DNA of 64,000 bases from Hyphomicrobiales bacterium (GCA_900469625.1 UBXV01000036.1:54991-118990), one strand, 5' to 3'; counted from the first letter of the stretch, positions 22,758 to 31,299 are shown. Made by a program: numbers and translations. Notes: generated by a model not told the origin, from the sequence alone.

Positions 22758-23486
22758 TCAACCGGCCTTTCGGCGCGGCGTTTCCTCGTATTCGTCGTGG
22801 CGACGCACGAAGCCTTGTGTGCCATCCTCGTTTCGCCCCTTGGGTGCGCGATCGAGAAGCATCAGCGTGCCGACCATTTCCTCCAGCCCGCGGGCATAGG
22901 TGGAGTAGGTGTGGTAGACGCTGCCGTCGTCCGTCATCTGGAAGGCGCTGAGGCCGGGCAGTTCCTCGTGGGCGTTGGCACTGTCCAATTCGGTGAAATT
23001 GTAGACGACCGTGCCGCCAGCAAGTTCGTCGGGCGTGAAGGCGACGTGAAAGTCGCGATTGAAGCCGTTGCCCTCGGCCGAAACCCAGGGGAAGTGCCAG
23101 CCCATGCGCCTTCTGTAGGCGTCCAGCTTCGACAGCGGGGCATTCGAGGCGGCGATCAGGGTGACATCGTGGTGATTGAGGTGGGGCAGCATGCCGTCGA
23201 AGTGATCGGCGAGGAACGAGCAGCCGGGACATCCGGCCTCCCAGGTCGGGCCGAACATGAAGTGGTAGACGACGAGCTGGCTGCGCCCGTCGAAAAGGTC
23301 CGTGAGCGATTTCCGGCCGTCCGGCGTGTCGAAGACGTAGGGCTTATCCATCTTGACCCAGGGCAAGGCACGGCGCGCCGCGTTCACCTTGTCCCTCAAG
23401 TGGGTGTGTTCCTTTTCGAGATCCAGAAGCGCTTTTCGCGCTTTCAGCCATTCACGCGGCGATACGACTGCGTGCTCCTGTCTCAT
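22758..23486 (-). CDS. DUF899 family thioredoxin-fold protein
   Basis: 242 residues from the ATG at 23486, which has an ideal AAGGAGGA ribosome site 7 bases upstream; the upstream TTG at 23504 is not needed. The family pattern is clear: VVSPREWLKARKALLDLEKEHTHLRDKV, LTDLFDGRSQLVVYHFMFGP, CPGCSFLADHFDG and SAEGNGFNRDFHVAF. DUF899 proteins have a thioredoxin-like fold, and the CPGC pair could be redox active. Divergent from a MarR gene with a palindrome between them, so probably MarR-controlled. Confidence 0.87.
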   Translation of the reverse strand: MRQEHAVVSPREWLKARKALLDLEKEHTHLRDKVNAARRALPWVKMDKPYVFDTPDGRKSLTDLFDGRSQLVVYHFMFGPTWEAGCPGCSFLADHFDGMLPHLNHHDVTLIAASNAPLSKLDAYRRRMGWHFPWVSAEGNGFNRDFHVAFTPDELAGGTVVYNFTELDSANAHEELPGLSAFQMTDDGSVYHTYSTYARGLEEMVGTLMLLDRAPKGRNEDGTQGFVRRHDEYEETPRRKAG

Positions 23487-23524
23487 GCCCGTTCCTCCTT
23501 CCAACGTTGCACTTGACTAATTAC

Positions 23525-23536
23525 GTTGATATCAAC
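23525..23536. promoter_or_regulatory. Candidate MarR operator between DUF899 and marR
   Basis: Perfect 12-bp palindrome GTTGATATCAAC, with partial symmetry out to 23519-23542. A TTGACT hexamer lies at 23513-23518 upstream of the marR start. A protein bound here would block promoters of both divergent genes. Confidence 0.6.
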
Positions 23537-23547
23537 ATTAATCAGCA

Positions 23548-23994
23548 ATGTCAAAAACACCGACCATCCCGTTCGAGACCACCGCTTTCGTCAAGGACAC
23601 GTGTCTGTGTCTGCATGTCCAGCGTGCGGCCCGTGCGATCGCGCGCCAGTTCGACGATGCGCTGCGCCCGCTCGATGTCACCAATGGCCAGTTCTCGTTG
23701 ATGATGTCGCTCAATCGCGCCAGCCCACCGAACATGCGCGCCGTGGCGCTGCTTCTGGCGATGGACCGAACGACGCTGACGGCGGCGCTGAAACCGCTGG
23801 AGCGGCGCGGGCTGGTCGAGATCTTTGCCGACGAGGAGGATCGGCGGTCGCGTCGGCTGCAGCTGACGCCTGAGGGTGAACGCCTGCTGGCGCAGGCCGT
23901 ACCGATCTGGAAGACGACGCATGCGCTCGTCGACGAGAGGCTCGGGCAGGGCGGGCCGGAGCGTTTGCGCAATGATCTCCAGCAGTTTGCCTAG
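23548..23994 (+). CDS. MarR-family transcriptional regulator
   Basis: 148 residues with a winged helix-turn-helix: LRPLDVTNGQFSLMMSLNRASPPNMRAVALLLAMDRTTLTAALKPLERRGLVEI, wing residues DEEDRRSRRLQLT. Probable repressor of itself and of the divergent DUF899 gene through the palindrome just upstream. No Shine-Dalgarno sequence is visible and the operator ends 11 bases before the ATG, so the transcript may be nearly leaderless. Confidence 0.88.
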   Translation: MSKTPTIPFETTAFVKDTCLCLHVQRAARAIARQFDDALRPLDVTNGQFSLMMSLNRASPPNMRAVALLLAMDRTTLTAALKPLERRGLVEIFADEEDRRSRRLQLTPEGERLLAQAVPIWKTTHALVDERLGQGGPERLRNDLQQFA

Positions 23995-24139
23995 CTCGGC
24001 TACATGGTTAGGTGGTCGCGAGCCTGGCTTTTTCGGATAGCGGAACGGTCGATGCACTCGATCTGTTCGTTCGTGCGTCTGTTCCTGACGCAATCGCGTT
24101 CCGCCTTTGTCGGCGATCCTTCAACCGGCCGCCTGACGG

Positions 24140-24598
24140 TCACGCAGAGGGACGATCACGCAGAAGGGCGATGGCCTCGCCGATCAACGCTGATGCCTGC
24201 TTCAGCCGGTCCTCACCGAGTTGCGCGCCGAAGGCATCGGCCCAGACGGCCTGTCTCGCCTTGATGTCATCGAGCACCGCCTCGCCGCGCGGCGTCGGCA
24301 TCATCAGCTTGGCGCGCTGGTGCGCCGGATTGTCGCCATAGGCGATCAGCCCCTCTTCCTCGAGCAGGTCGGCGATGCGCTGCACGCCCTGTCGCGCAAG
24401 GCCAAGCGTGCGCGCGGCATCGGCGACCGACATCGGTGCGTGGCTGGCGGCCGCGAGCACCTGCCAGCGGGCGGCGGACTGCCCGGAGGGCTTCGCAAGC
24501 ACGTCGCCCGCCGCCGTCAACGGGCCGGCGAGGCGCAACACGGAGATGGCGAACTCGGCAAAGGCGTTTCCGGCGGGTGTGCGAACGGGATCGGTCAT
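24140..24598 (-). CDS. MarR-family regulator next to the GFA genes
   Basis: 152 residues from the ATG at 24598 (MTDPVRTPAGNAF); an in-frame TTG at 24616 is the alternative. Winged helix-turn-helix core: RWQVLAAASHAPMSVADAARTLGLARQGVQRIADLLEEEGLIAYGDNPAHQRAKLMMPT. Divergent from the first GFA gene, 100 bases away. A near-perfect ATGACAG-N4-TTGTCAT palindrome lies between them and two better copies precede the second GFA gene, so it most likely represses both. Confidence 0.87.
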   Translation of the reverse strand: MTDPVRTPAGNAFAEFAISVLRLAGPLTAAGDVLAKPSGQSAARWQVLAAASHAPMSVADAARTLGLARQGVQRIADLLEEEGLIAYGDNPAHQRAKLMMPTPRGEAVLDDIKARQAVWADAFGAQLGEDRLKQASALIGEAIALLRDRPSA

Positions 24599-24632
24599 GT
24601 TGACAGTGACTACCAATGTGGCATGGTGCGTG

Positions 24633-24650
24633 ATGACAGCATGTTGTCAT
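24633..24650. promoter_or_regulatory. Palindromic operator 1 of the MarR/GFA cluster
   Basis: ATGACAG-CATG-TTGTCAT: 7-bp arms with one mismatch and a 4-base spacer, located between the divergent MarR and first GFA genes. Same consensus as the two sites at 25178-25226. Confidence 0.65.
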
Positions 24651-24698
24651 GGTGGCGTGCCTGTCGCAAGCGTTTTGATCGAAGCGGGAGAGTTTGCC

Positions 24699-25106
24699 GT
24701 GGCCAAGCGGACCTACAAGGGCAGTTGCCATTGCGGCGCGGTGCGCTACGAGGCCGATTTCGACCTCGATGCCGGCACGACCAAGTGCAACTGTTCGCTC
24801 TGTGCCAAGGTGCGTTACTGGGGCGCGCAGGTGCGGCCCGGCGATTTTCGGCTGGTGTGCGAGGAGGCCGATATCGGCGACTATCAGTTCGGCGCCAGGG
24901 TCGGGCATCACCGCTTCTGCCGGACCTGCGGCATCGCATCGTTCAGCCATGGCTATGTCGAGGAACTGGGCGGCGCCTACTATTCCATCAATCTCGCCTG
25001 CCTCGATGGGGTGGACCCGGCCGCGCTTGCCGAGGCGCCCGTCGTCTACATGGATGGTCGCAACGACAATTGGGAGAACGCCCCCGCCGAGGTCAGGCAT
25101 CTCTAG
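24699..25106 (+). CDS. GFA-family (glutathione-dependent formaldehyde-activating-like) zinc protein, copy 1
   Basis: 135 residues starting at GTG 24699 (VAKRTYKGSCHCGAVRYEAD), preceded by GGGAG at good spacing. The zinc-binding cysteines of the GFA/CENP-V fold are all present: SCHCG, CNCSLC and FCRTCG. The name GFA comes from one characterised member; most relatives, probably including this one, have unknown substrates. About 60% identical by eye to the GFA gene 165 bases downstream, so the pair looks like a tandem duplication. Likely controlled by the divergent MarR protein. Confidence 0.87.
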   Translation: MAKRTYKGSCHCGAVRYEADFDLDAGTTKCNCSLCAKVRYWGAQVRPGDFRLVCEEADIGDYQFGARVGHHRFCRTCGIASFSHGYVEELGGAYYSINLACLDGVDPAALAEAPVVYMDGRNDNWENAPAEVRHL

Positions 25107-25177
25107 ATCGCCTCCACCATCGGGCGCGCCGCCCGTCGAGCCACCGGCCTGTTCGTCAAAATCCCGCCAATCCCGCA

Positions 25178-25197
25178 ATTGACAACGTATTGTCAAT
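25178..25197. promoter_or_regulatory. Palindromic operator 2, overlapping a -35 hexamer
   Basis: ATTGACAA-CGTA-TTGTCAAT, perfect 8-bp arms with a 4-base spacer. It contains a consensus TTGACA -35 hexamer (25179-25184), with AGATAA about 18 bases on as a possible -10. Confidence 0.75.
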
Positions 25198-25208
25198 ATG
25201 CGAGATAA

Positions 25209-25226
25209 ATGACAACAAATTGTCAT
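25209..25226. promoter_or_regulatory. Palindromic operator 3
   Basis: ATGACAA-CAAA-TTGTCAT, perfect 7-bp arms. Its centre is exactly 30 bp from that of operator 2, close to three helical turns, so two dimers could bind on nearly the same face. Confidence 0.75.
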
Positions 25227-25271
25227 GTTGGCGTTGAAGACGGGCGCCGTTCTGATCCGGGAGTGAAGGCG

Positions 25272-25676
25272 ATGAAAATGACCTATCGGGGAAGCTGCCA
25301 CTGCGGAAAGATCCGCTATGAGGCCGACATCGATCTCGATGCGGGTACGGGCAAATGCAATTGCTCGATCTGCTGGAAGAAGCGCTACTGGGGCGCGATC
25401 GTGAAGCCGGATTCGTTCCGACTGCAGGCCGAAGAGGTCGATATCGCCGACTACCACTTCGGCAGCGACAGCGTGCATCATCGCTTCTGCAAGACCTGCG
25501 GCATCGCCGCCTTCGGCCACGGCTATATCGAGGAGATCGGCGGCGCCTATTACTCCGTCAACGTCGCGACGCTCGACGACGTCGATCCCGCCGTGCTCGC
25601 GGAGGTGCCGGTCCAGTACATGGACGGGCGCAACAACAACTGGTTCCATCCGCCGGCCGAGACGCGGCATCTGTGA
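25272..25676 (+). CDS. GFA-family zinc protein, copy 2
   Basis: 134 residues from ATG 25272 (MKMTYRGSCHCGKIRYEADI) with GGGAG 8 bases upstream; the frame extends to 25209 but that would place the start inside operator 3. Cysteine sets SCHCG, CNCSIC and FCKTCG match the GFA zinc sites. Close paralogue of the upstream copy (both share an RYWGA segment, GGAYYS and YMDGRNxNW). Two palindromes immediately upstream suggest it has its own MarR-controlled promoter. Confidence 0.88.
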   Translation: MKMTYRGSCHCGKIRYEADIDLDAGTGKCNCSICWKKRYWGAIVKPDSFRLQAEEVDIADYHFGSDSVHHRFCKTCGIAAFGHGYIEEIGGAYYSVNVATLDDVDPAVLAEVPVQYMDGRNNNWFHPPAETRHL

Positions 25677-25711
25677 TACGGCGGTGGCCCGGCGAGGGGC
25701 AACGGCGTCTT

Positions 25712-26140
25712 TCAGACCTTGCGGAATTCGAGATGATAGGTGACCTCTTCGCCCGTGGTCGGGTCGATGCCCGGCGCGCTATGGATCACCAGCCGCGTTC
25801 CGTCGAGGATATAGGGGCGGATCAGGTCCGATGCGCCCCAGATGGGGTTCCAGCTGGCATCGACATGATGGACGATCTTGCCGTCCTCGAGCGAATAGCC
25901 ACCGGCATAGGCGAGCATGGAATCAAACAGCGCGACCTTTTCCTCGTCGGTCGGCGTGGCGCCGTTTGGCGCCGGGCGTTGGCGCTTGACGACGACGGCG
26001 GTCATGCGGCCATCCGGCTGGTAGGAGAGATAGCCGACGGGGTCGGGACCCATGGCATCGGTAACCACACCCGATGCTACCGCCTTTCGGGTCCAGGTGA
26101 GCATTTTCCACGTGCCGAGCAGATCCGTCGCGTCCGCCAT
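25712..26140 (-). CDS. Lipocalin-like domain protein
   Basis: 142 residues, no signal peptide. Pattern LLGTWKMLTWTRK ... GYLSYQPDGRMTAVVVKRQRP ... GGYSLEDGKIVHHVDASWNP matches the bacterial lipocalin-like (Lipocalin_5 type) family, presumed binders of small hydrophobic molecules. Convergent with the second GFA gene, 35 bases apart. Specific function unknown. Confidence 0.8.
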   Translation of the reverse strand: MADATDLLGTWKMLTWTRKAVASGVVTDAMGPDPVGYLSYQPDGRMTAVVVKRQRPAPNGATPTDEEKVALFDSMLAYAGGYSLEDGKIVHHVDASWNPIWGASDLIRPYILDGTRLVIHSAPGIDPTTGEEVTYHLEFRKV

Positions 26141-26250
26141 CGTTCGCCCCTATGAAGATTAGGTAAATCTAAAATAGCAGGTGAATCGCGCGTGGAACAG
26201 GTCGCCGGATGCTGTCGATGGCACGCAAAGAGGGACGGACGTCCTACGGT

Positions 26251-26280
26251 CCAAAAGAAGCCCCCGCGAACGGGGGCTTA
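26251..26280 (-). terminator. Rho-independent terminator of ilvD
   Basis: AAGCCCCCG-CGAA-CGGGGGCTT, 9-bp perfect stem with a tetraloop; leftward it continues TTCTTTTGG. 24 bases past the ilvD stop. Confidence 0.88.
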
Positions 26281-26303
26281 CGGTCATTTGAAATGTCGTT
26301 CGG

Positions 26304-28142
26304 TCAGAGATCGCCGAGATCGCGAACGGCGCCGCGGTCGGCCGAGGTGGCAAAGGCCGCGTAGGCCTTCAGCGCCGTTGTCACCTTGCGCTTGCGGATC
26401 TCGACCGGCTTCCAGCCCAGGGCGTCCTGCTCGGCGCGGCGGCGACCAAGTTCCGCCTCGTTGACCCGCAGGCTGATCGTGCGGTTGGGGATGTCGATGT
26501 CGATCATGTCGCCTTCGCGCACCAGGCCGATCGTGCCGCCATTGGCCGCTTCCGGCGAAACGTGGCCGATCGAAAGGCCCGAGGTGCCGCCGGAGAAGCG
26601 GCCGTCGGTGATCAGCGCGCAGGCCTTGCCGAGGCCCTTCGACTTCAGGTAGCTCGTCGGATAGAGCATTTCCTGCATGCCCGGGCCGCCCTTCGGACCT
26701 TCGTAGCGGATGACGACGACGTCGCCGGCCTTGATCTCGTTGGCAAGGATTGCCTTGACCGAGGAATCCTGACTTTCGAAGACACGGGCGGGCCCTGAGA
26801 ATTTCAGGATGCTCTCGTCGACGCCGGCGGTTTTTACGATGCAACCGTCAAGCGCGATGTTGCCCTTCAAGACCGCAAGGCCGCCGTCCTTGGAGAAGGG
26901 ATGCTCGACCGAGCGGATGACGCCCTTTTCGCGGTCGGTGTCGAGTTCGTCCCAACGGGCTTCCTGGCTGAAGGCGACCTGGGTCGGGATGCCGCCGGGT
27001 GCTGCGCTGAAGAATTTGCGCACGGTTTCGCTCGTCGTGCGGGTGATGTCCCAGCGGTCGATGGCGTGGCCGAGGGTTTCGCTGTGCACCGTCGGGCAAT
27101 CGCGGTTGATCAGGCCACCCTTTTCGAGTTCGCCGAGGATCGACATGATGCCGCCGGCGCGGTGGACGTCTTCCATGTGCACGTCGCTCTTGGCCGGCGC
27201 CACCTTCGAAAGGCAGGGAACCTTGCGCGACAGCCGGTCGATGTCGGCCATGGTGAAATCGACCTCGCCCTCATGGGCGGCAGCGAGAATGTGCAGAACG
27301 GTGTTGGTCGAGCCGCCCATGGCGATGTCGAGTGCCATCGCGTTTTCGAAAGCCTGCTTGGAGGCGACGTTGCGCGGCAGGACACTTTCGTCGTCCTGTT
27401 CGTAGTGGCGGCGGGTGATGTCGACGATCAGGTGGCCGGCCTCGACGAACAGGCGCTTGCGATCCGCATGCGTCGCCAGCGTCGAGCCATTGCCCGGCAG
27501 CGACAGGCCGAGGGCTTCGGTCAGACAGTTCATCGAGTTGGCGGTGAACATGCCGGAGCATGAGCCGCAGGTCGGGCAGGCGGAGCGCTCGATGACCTTG
27601 ACGTCCTCGTCGGAAATGTTGTCGTCGGCGGCGGCGACCATGGCGTCGACCAGGTCGAGCGCGTGGGTCTTGCCGTGCAGCACGACCTTGCCGGCCTCCA
27701 TCGGCCCGCCGGAGACGAAGACGGCGGGGATGTTGAGGCGCAGCGCCGCCATCAGCATGCCGGGGGTGATCTTGTCGCAGTTGGAGATGCAGACCATGGC
27801 GTCGGCACAGTGGGCGTTGACCATGTACTCGACGCTGTCGGCGATGATCTCGCGCGACGGCAGCGAATAGAGCATGCCGTCATGGCCCATGGCGATGCCG
27901 TCATCGACGGCGATGGTGTTGAATTCCTTGGCGACGCCGCCGGCCGCCTCGATCTCGCGGGCGACGAGCTGGCCGAGGTCCTTGAGGTGCACGTGGCCCG
28001 GCACGAACTGGGTAAACGAGTTGACCACCGCAATAATCGGCTTGCCGAAGTCGCCATCCTTCATGCCCGTCGCGCGCCAAAGGCCGCGGGCGCCGGCCAT
28101 GTTGCGGCCGTGGGTGGTGGTGCGGGAGCGATAGGCAGGCAT
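26304..28142 (-). CDS. ilvD: Dihydroxy-acid dehydratase
   Basis: Converts 2,3-dihydroxy-3-methyl acids to 2-oxo acids in valine, isoleucine and leucine synthesis. 612 residues, close to the E. coli length. Iron-sulfur ligands are Cys122 ([11 protein letters not shown]) and Cys195 ([11 protein letters not shown]). [13 protein letters not shown] and [35 protein letters not shown] are the C-terminal signatures. Monocistronic with its own terminator; AAGGA ribosome site about 10 bases upstream. The 300-base gap to the next gene holds its promoter region; no clear sigma-70 match or attenuator was found. Confidence 0.96.
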   Translation of the reverse strand: MPAYRSRTTTHGRNMAGARGLWRATGMKDGDFGKPIIAVVNSFTQFVPGHVHLKDLGQLVAREIEAAGGVAKEFNTIAVDDGIAMGHDGMLYSLPSREIIADSVEYMVNAHCADAMVCISNCDKITPGMLMAALRLNIPAVFVSGGPMEAGKVVLHGKTHALDLVDAMVAAADDNISDEDVKVIERSACPTCGSCSGMFTANSMNCLTEALGLSLPGNGSTLATHADRKRLFVEAGHLIVDITRRHYEQDDESVLPRNVASKQAFENAMALDIAMGGSTNTVLHILAAAHEGEVDFTMADIDRLSRKVPCLSKVAPAKSDVHMEDVHRAGGIMSILGELEKGGLINRDCPTVHSETLGHAIDRWDITRTTSETVRKFFSAAPGGIPTQVAFSQEARWDELDTDREKGVIRSVEHPFSKDGGLAVLKGNIALDGCIVKTAGVDESILKFSGPARVFESQDSSVKAILANEIKAGDVVVIRYEGPKGGPGMQEMLYPTSYLKSKGLGKACALITDGRFSGGTSGLSIGHVSPEAANGGTIGLVREGDMIDIDIPNRTISLRVNEAELGRRRAEQDALGWKPVEIRKRKVTTALKAYAAFATSADRGAVRDLGDL

Positions 28143-28442
28143 GGACGTTTTCCTTCAAGGACGAAATGTCATTGGCTGATAGGACGGTCACCGACCGCCA
28201 GTGCAGGGCTACCTAGCGCAAAATTGCGTGCGCGTCATCTTTTGCGTCAGATTATTTCGACGCGATATCGCCCGCATTCCGGCCGGATATGAGCCCCTTT
28301 CGCCAGTCTAGCGCCGTGTTCCAGCCTTGCACACCGGTTAGGCGATGCCCTTATGAAAATCTTATGCCGGCCGTTGCAAGTCGCAATCGAAACCGGACAC
28401 GGGGCAGAGGTAGCGTTCACCCATCGACAACGGGTGGATATC

Positions 28443-28943
28443 ATGACCCTTCACGATTTCAGCTTTCGCCATCGTTCCGATACGTCCGATCACCGGCCCC
28501 GTCTCGACCGCTTCGAAGGGGTTGACCGTGTTGAAGGCGAGCCGGACGGCCTGAAGCTTCTGCTCGTTCGCATCGCCACGGTTCGCCGCCTTCGCGAACA
28601 TCATGTCTGGGAGGCCGTGCGGCTGCTTCGCGACGGAACCGACCTTGCGCCGTTCGACTGGCCGTCGCGGCGGTTTCGCGAACTGATGGCAGCGGACGCG
28701 CTGGTCGATGCCATCATCCATCTGACGACATCGACACGGGCCAAGCTCTGCCTGCGCACACTCAGCCATGAGTGCGGCATCTGGACGTGCACCCTGCGCT
28801 ACGCTCCCGAGGGGGCCGGCCGTGTCACGTTCAAGGGGCGCCATGCCGATCTGGCCTCGGCGATCCTTGCTGCCTTCCTCAACTGCTGCCGGGCTTTTTC
28901 CATTGCAAGCGGCAGCACCGGCCGCGGTCATCTTCCAACCTGA
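28443..28943 (+). CDS. Hypothetical protein upstream of the dapA-like gene
   Basis: 166 residues from ATG 28443 (MTLHDFSFRHRSDTSDHRP), with GGTGG 6 bases upstream. The frame runs upstream to 28353 without that support. The protein is soluble, basic in the middle (LLLVRIATVRRLREHHVWEAVRLLRDGTDLAPFDWPSRRFRELMAADALVDAIIHL) with alternating helices, and has no recognised domain. It ends 11 bases before the dapA-like ATG, so the two probably share a transcript. An overlapping frame on the opposite strand is longer but has no family-like features. Confidence 0.6.
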   Translation: MTLHDFSFRHRSDTSDHRPRLDRFEGVDRVEGEPDGLKLLLVRIATVRRLREHHVWEAVRLLRDGTDLAPFDWPSRRFRELMAADALVDAIIHLTTSTRAKLCLRTLSHECGIWTCTLRYAPEGAGRVTFKGRHADLASAILAAFLNCCRAFSIASGSTGRGHLPT

Positions 28944-28954
28944 AGGATATTTCC

Positions 28955-29893
28955 ATGAGCGATCATTCGCTCCGCCTCGAAGGGGCGGTTACGGCGCTGG
29001 TTACGCCATTCAAGGACGGCAAGGTCGACGCCATCGGCCTGATGTCGCTCGTCGAGTGGCAGGTCCGCCACGGCATTTGCGGCATCGTCGCCTGTGGCAC
29101 GACCGGCGAGGCGGCGACACTTTCGCGCGCCGAGTGGTCGATGGTCATCGAGCGCTGCGTCGAGGTGGCGGAAAAAAAGATCTCGGTGATGGCCGGGACG
29201 GGCACCAATTGCACGGAGACGACGATCGAACGCACGGCGGAGGCCAAGGCGCTCGGCGCCGACGCGGCGCTCATCGTCGCGCCCTACTACAACAAACCCT
29301 CGCAGGAGGGGATCTATCGCCATTACGAGGCGGTGGTCGGGGCCGTCGATCTGCCCGTGATCATCTACAACGTGCCGTCGCGCGCCGGTGTCGATATCGC
29401 ACCGCGCACGCTCGAACGACTGGCGCAACTGCCTGGCATCGCCGGCATCAAGGATGCGACGGGAGATATTGGACGCTTTCTCGGGTCGTCGCCGTCGCTC
29501 AAGGCGCGGCTTGCCCACCTCTCCGGCAACGACCAGACGGCGCTGCCGTTCAATCTTTGCGGCGGGCAAGGGACCATTTCGGTGGCGGCGAATGTCGTTC
29601 CGCGGCTGATGGTGTCGCTGCACCACGCGATTGCGACCGGCAACGGCCAGGCGGCCATCGCCATCCACCAGCGCCTGCAGCCCCTGTTCACGGCGCTTGA
29701 GCGCGAAAGCAATCCGGGGCCGATCAAGTACGCGCTGCATCTGGCGCGGGGCCTCAGCCCCGAGGTGCGTCTGCCGCTGACGGCGGTGTCGCCCGAGACG
29801 GCGGCCGAGATCCGCTCGGCTCTCGAGCCGCTCATCGAGACCCGCGTCGAGAGGCATGCGAGCCCGCATGTGCCGCTGGCGCTCGCCAGTTGA
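28955..29893 (+). CDS. dapA: Dihydrodipicolinate synthase family aldolase
   Basis: 312 residues of the DapA/NAL class I aldolase superfamily. Schiff-base Lys166 lies in GIKDATGD, Tyr138 in IIYNVPSR, the TTGE loop at 49-52 and Arg143 after PS, all matching 4-hydroxy-tetrahydrodipicolinate synthase, which condenses pyruvate and aspartate semialdehyde in the lysine pathway. Rhizobia carry several DapA-like paralogues, and the C-terminal region here is longer than in E. coli DapA (292), so the true substrate is uncertain. AAGGA 7 bases before ATG 28955. Preceded closely by a hypothetical gene. Confidence 0.75.
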   Translation: MSDHSLRLEGAVTALVTPFKDGKVDAIGLMSLVEWQVRHGICGIVACGTTGEAATLSRAEWSMVIERCVEVAEKKISVMAGTGTNCTETTIERTAEAKALGADAALIVAPYYNKPSQEGIYRHYEAVVGAVDLPVIIYNVPSRAGVDIAPRTLERLAQLPGIAGIKDATGDIGRFLGSSPSLKARLAHLSGNDQTALPFNLCGGQGTISVAANVVPRLMVSLHHAIATGNGQAAIAIHQRLQPLFTALERESNPGPIKYALHLARGLSPEVRLPLTAVSPETAAEIRSALEPLIETRVERHASPHVPLALAS

Positions 29894-30008
29894 AGCCAAC
29901 CGAGATCGGCCGGGTCGCTCGATGTCATCGCAGATTGGACGGCTCTTGCCGTTGTGCACAGCCGCTCGGGCCACTGCCACGCACCAGACACATCAAAGGA
30001 GACAGATC

Positions 30009-30191
30009 ATGTCACGCTTTCCCCATCTTGCCGCGCAGGCGGAACAGAGACGCAGGTCGCAGGAGACCGAGGCCTGCGCCGCCGACAACAGCGTCGTTCG
30101 CGACGCCTTTGTCGGGATCGGCATCCGTCTCGGCATCGTACTCGTGCTCGCCTATGCCATCCAGATCGTCATTCCCTGGCTTGCCGGCTGA
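30009..30191 (+). CDS. Small single-span membrane protein
   Basis: 60 residues, MSRFPHLAAQAEQRRRSQET followed by one hydrophobic helix (AFVGIGIRLGIVLVLAYAIQIVIPWLAG, about 33-60). The AAGGAG site 7 bases before the ATG is excellent. Charged N-terminus in, helix at the extreme C-terminus, so it resembles a tail-anchored peptide. Function unknown. Confidence 0.7.
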   Translation: MSRFPHLAAQAEQRRRSQETEACAADNSVVRDAFVGIGIRLGIVLVLAYAIQIVIPWLAG

Positions 30192-30226
30192 GTTGCCGCA
30201 TTTTCATCAACGAGGACCATTGGACC

Positions 30227-30499
30227 ATGGGCAGTATGCAGCAGCAGGTGCGGCGCGGTTTCCAGGCGCGGGCGCGTTTCGTTGTCGGGCGTGATCGCCA
30301 CGGATGGTGGGTCGTGTCCGACCGCAAGGGACTGGTCGGAGGGCTTTTCACCAACGAGGACGCGGCAATCCATTTCGCGGTGGAAGCAAGCGACCGCCAT
30401 CCGGAGGACGTTTGCCGGGCCCCGGAAGGATCTGCCATCGATCTCGGACCGTTCGTCGGCAAATCCACGGCACGCAGGCAGCCTCAGCGCCGCGCCTGA
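30227..30499 (+). CDS. Small conserved-looking hypothetical protein
   Basis: 90 residues from ATG 30227 (MGSMQQQVRRGFQARARF). It has a basic N-terminus and the pattern VVGRDRHGWWVVSDRKGLVGGLFTNEDAAIHFAVEAS, similar in layout to small rhizobial proteins of unknown function with a DxxGWWxV core. GAGGA lies about 10 bases upstream. It sits 35 bases after the small membrane protein and may share its transcript. Confidence 0.6.
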   Translation: MGSMQQQVRRGFQARARFVVGRDRHGWWVVSDRKGLVGGLFTNEDAAIHFAVEASDRHPEDVCRAPEGSAIDLGPFVGKSTARRQPQRRA

Positions 30500-30552
30500 T
30501 CTCCAAGCGCAGTTGCGATGGCGCGTTGGCGGGTGCATCGAGCACGGCCATT

Positions 30553-30585
30553 CTGCCCCGGAGATCGAGACATGTCCCGGGGCAG
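30553..30585. terminator. Hairpin between convergent genes
   Basis: CTGCCCCGG ... CCGGGGCAG, 9-bp perfect arms around a 15-base loop, between the 90-residue gene and the leftward hydrolase. No U tract on either strand, so only a possible terminator. Confidence 0.35.
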
Positions 30586-30606
30586 TGGATTGCGCAAGGG
30601 GTGGCG

Positions 30607-31299
30607 TCAGGCGAGCGAGGCGATCGCTTCCTCGATCAGTGCGACGACTTCGGGGGCGTGCGAAGCCAGGGACGCATGGCTCGCATCGAGCGTGATCGTC
30701 TTTTTCGCCTTGATGCGTTCGGCCATCCACTGTTCGGTTTCAGGCGGTATCATGTTGTCGCGGCTCGACACCTGATACCAGCTGGGCTTCACCTTCCAGG
30801 CCGGCGGGCCGGACTTGTCCTCGAAGCAGCGTCCCGCAATCGGCTTTTGCGCGACAGCCATGACCAGCGCTTCGGTTTCGCCGAGATCCTGGCCAAAACT
30901 CTGGCGGAACGTCGCCTGCTCGAGCCAAAGGAAACCATCCTCGTCCGGCCGGATGCTGCCGGCCCCTGAAGGCGGATCGCGCCGGGCGAAGATGCTGCCG
31001 AGGCTGTCGCCCTCGTCGGGCGCGAAGGCGGCGATATAGACAAGGCCCGCGACATTTCCGGCATGACCGGCGCCGGTGATCACCGCGCCGCCATAGGAGT
31101 GGCCGACCAGCAGTGTCGGGCCGTCCTGTGCCGCTACCAGCCGCGATGTCCGGTCGATGTCGTCGGCAAGTGAGGTCAGCGGGTTCTGCACTGCCCTCAC
31201 GTTGTAACCCTTGGCATGCAGCGGGGGTATGACGTGGCGCCAATGCGAGGCGTCACCCCAGGCACCATGGACAAGCACGATATTCTTGATGGCCGGCAT
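30607..31299 (-). CDS. Alpha/beta hydrolase
   Basis: 230 residues from ATG 31299 (MPAIKNIVLVHGAWGDASHW) with an AAAGGA site. Nucleophile elbow GHSYGG at about residue 72, oxyanion region HGAWGDA, and catalytic His near the C-terminus (LDASHASLASHAPEVVALI). This is the salicylate-esterase/EstC-like group often annotated as alpha/beta hydrolase. Convergent with the small hypothetical gene. Substrate unknown. The 278-base gap to the tRNA holds nothing else recognised. Confidence 0.88.
   Translation of the reverse strand: MPAIKNIVLVHGAWGDASHWRHVIPPLHAKGYNVRAVQNPLTSLADDIDRTSRLVAAQDGPTLLVGHSYGGAVITGAGHAGNVAGLVYIAAFAPDEGDSLGSIFARRDPPSGAGSIRPDEDGFLWLEQATFRQSFGQDLGETEALVMAVAQKPIAGRCFEDKSGPPAWKVKPSWYQVSSRDNMIPPETEQWMAERIKAKKTITLDASHASLASHAPEVVALIEEAIASLA

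Noticed and set aside
22653..23516. 287-codon plus-strand ORF opposite DUF899
   Set aside because: Shadow of the DUF899 gene, which has an ideal ribosome site and clear family motifs.
28362..28931. 190-codon frame opposite the 166-residue hypothetical
   Set aside because: No ribosome site and shadow-like composition; the forward frame has a good ribosome site and abuts the dapA-like gene.
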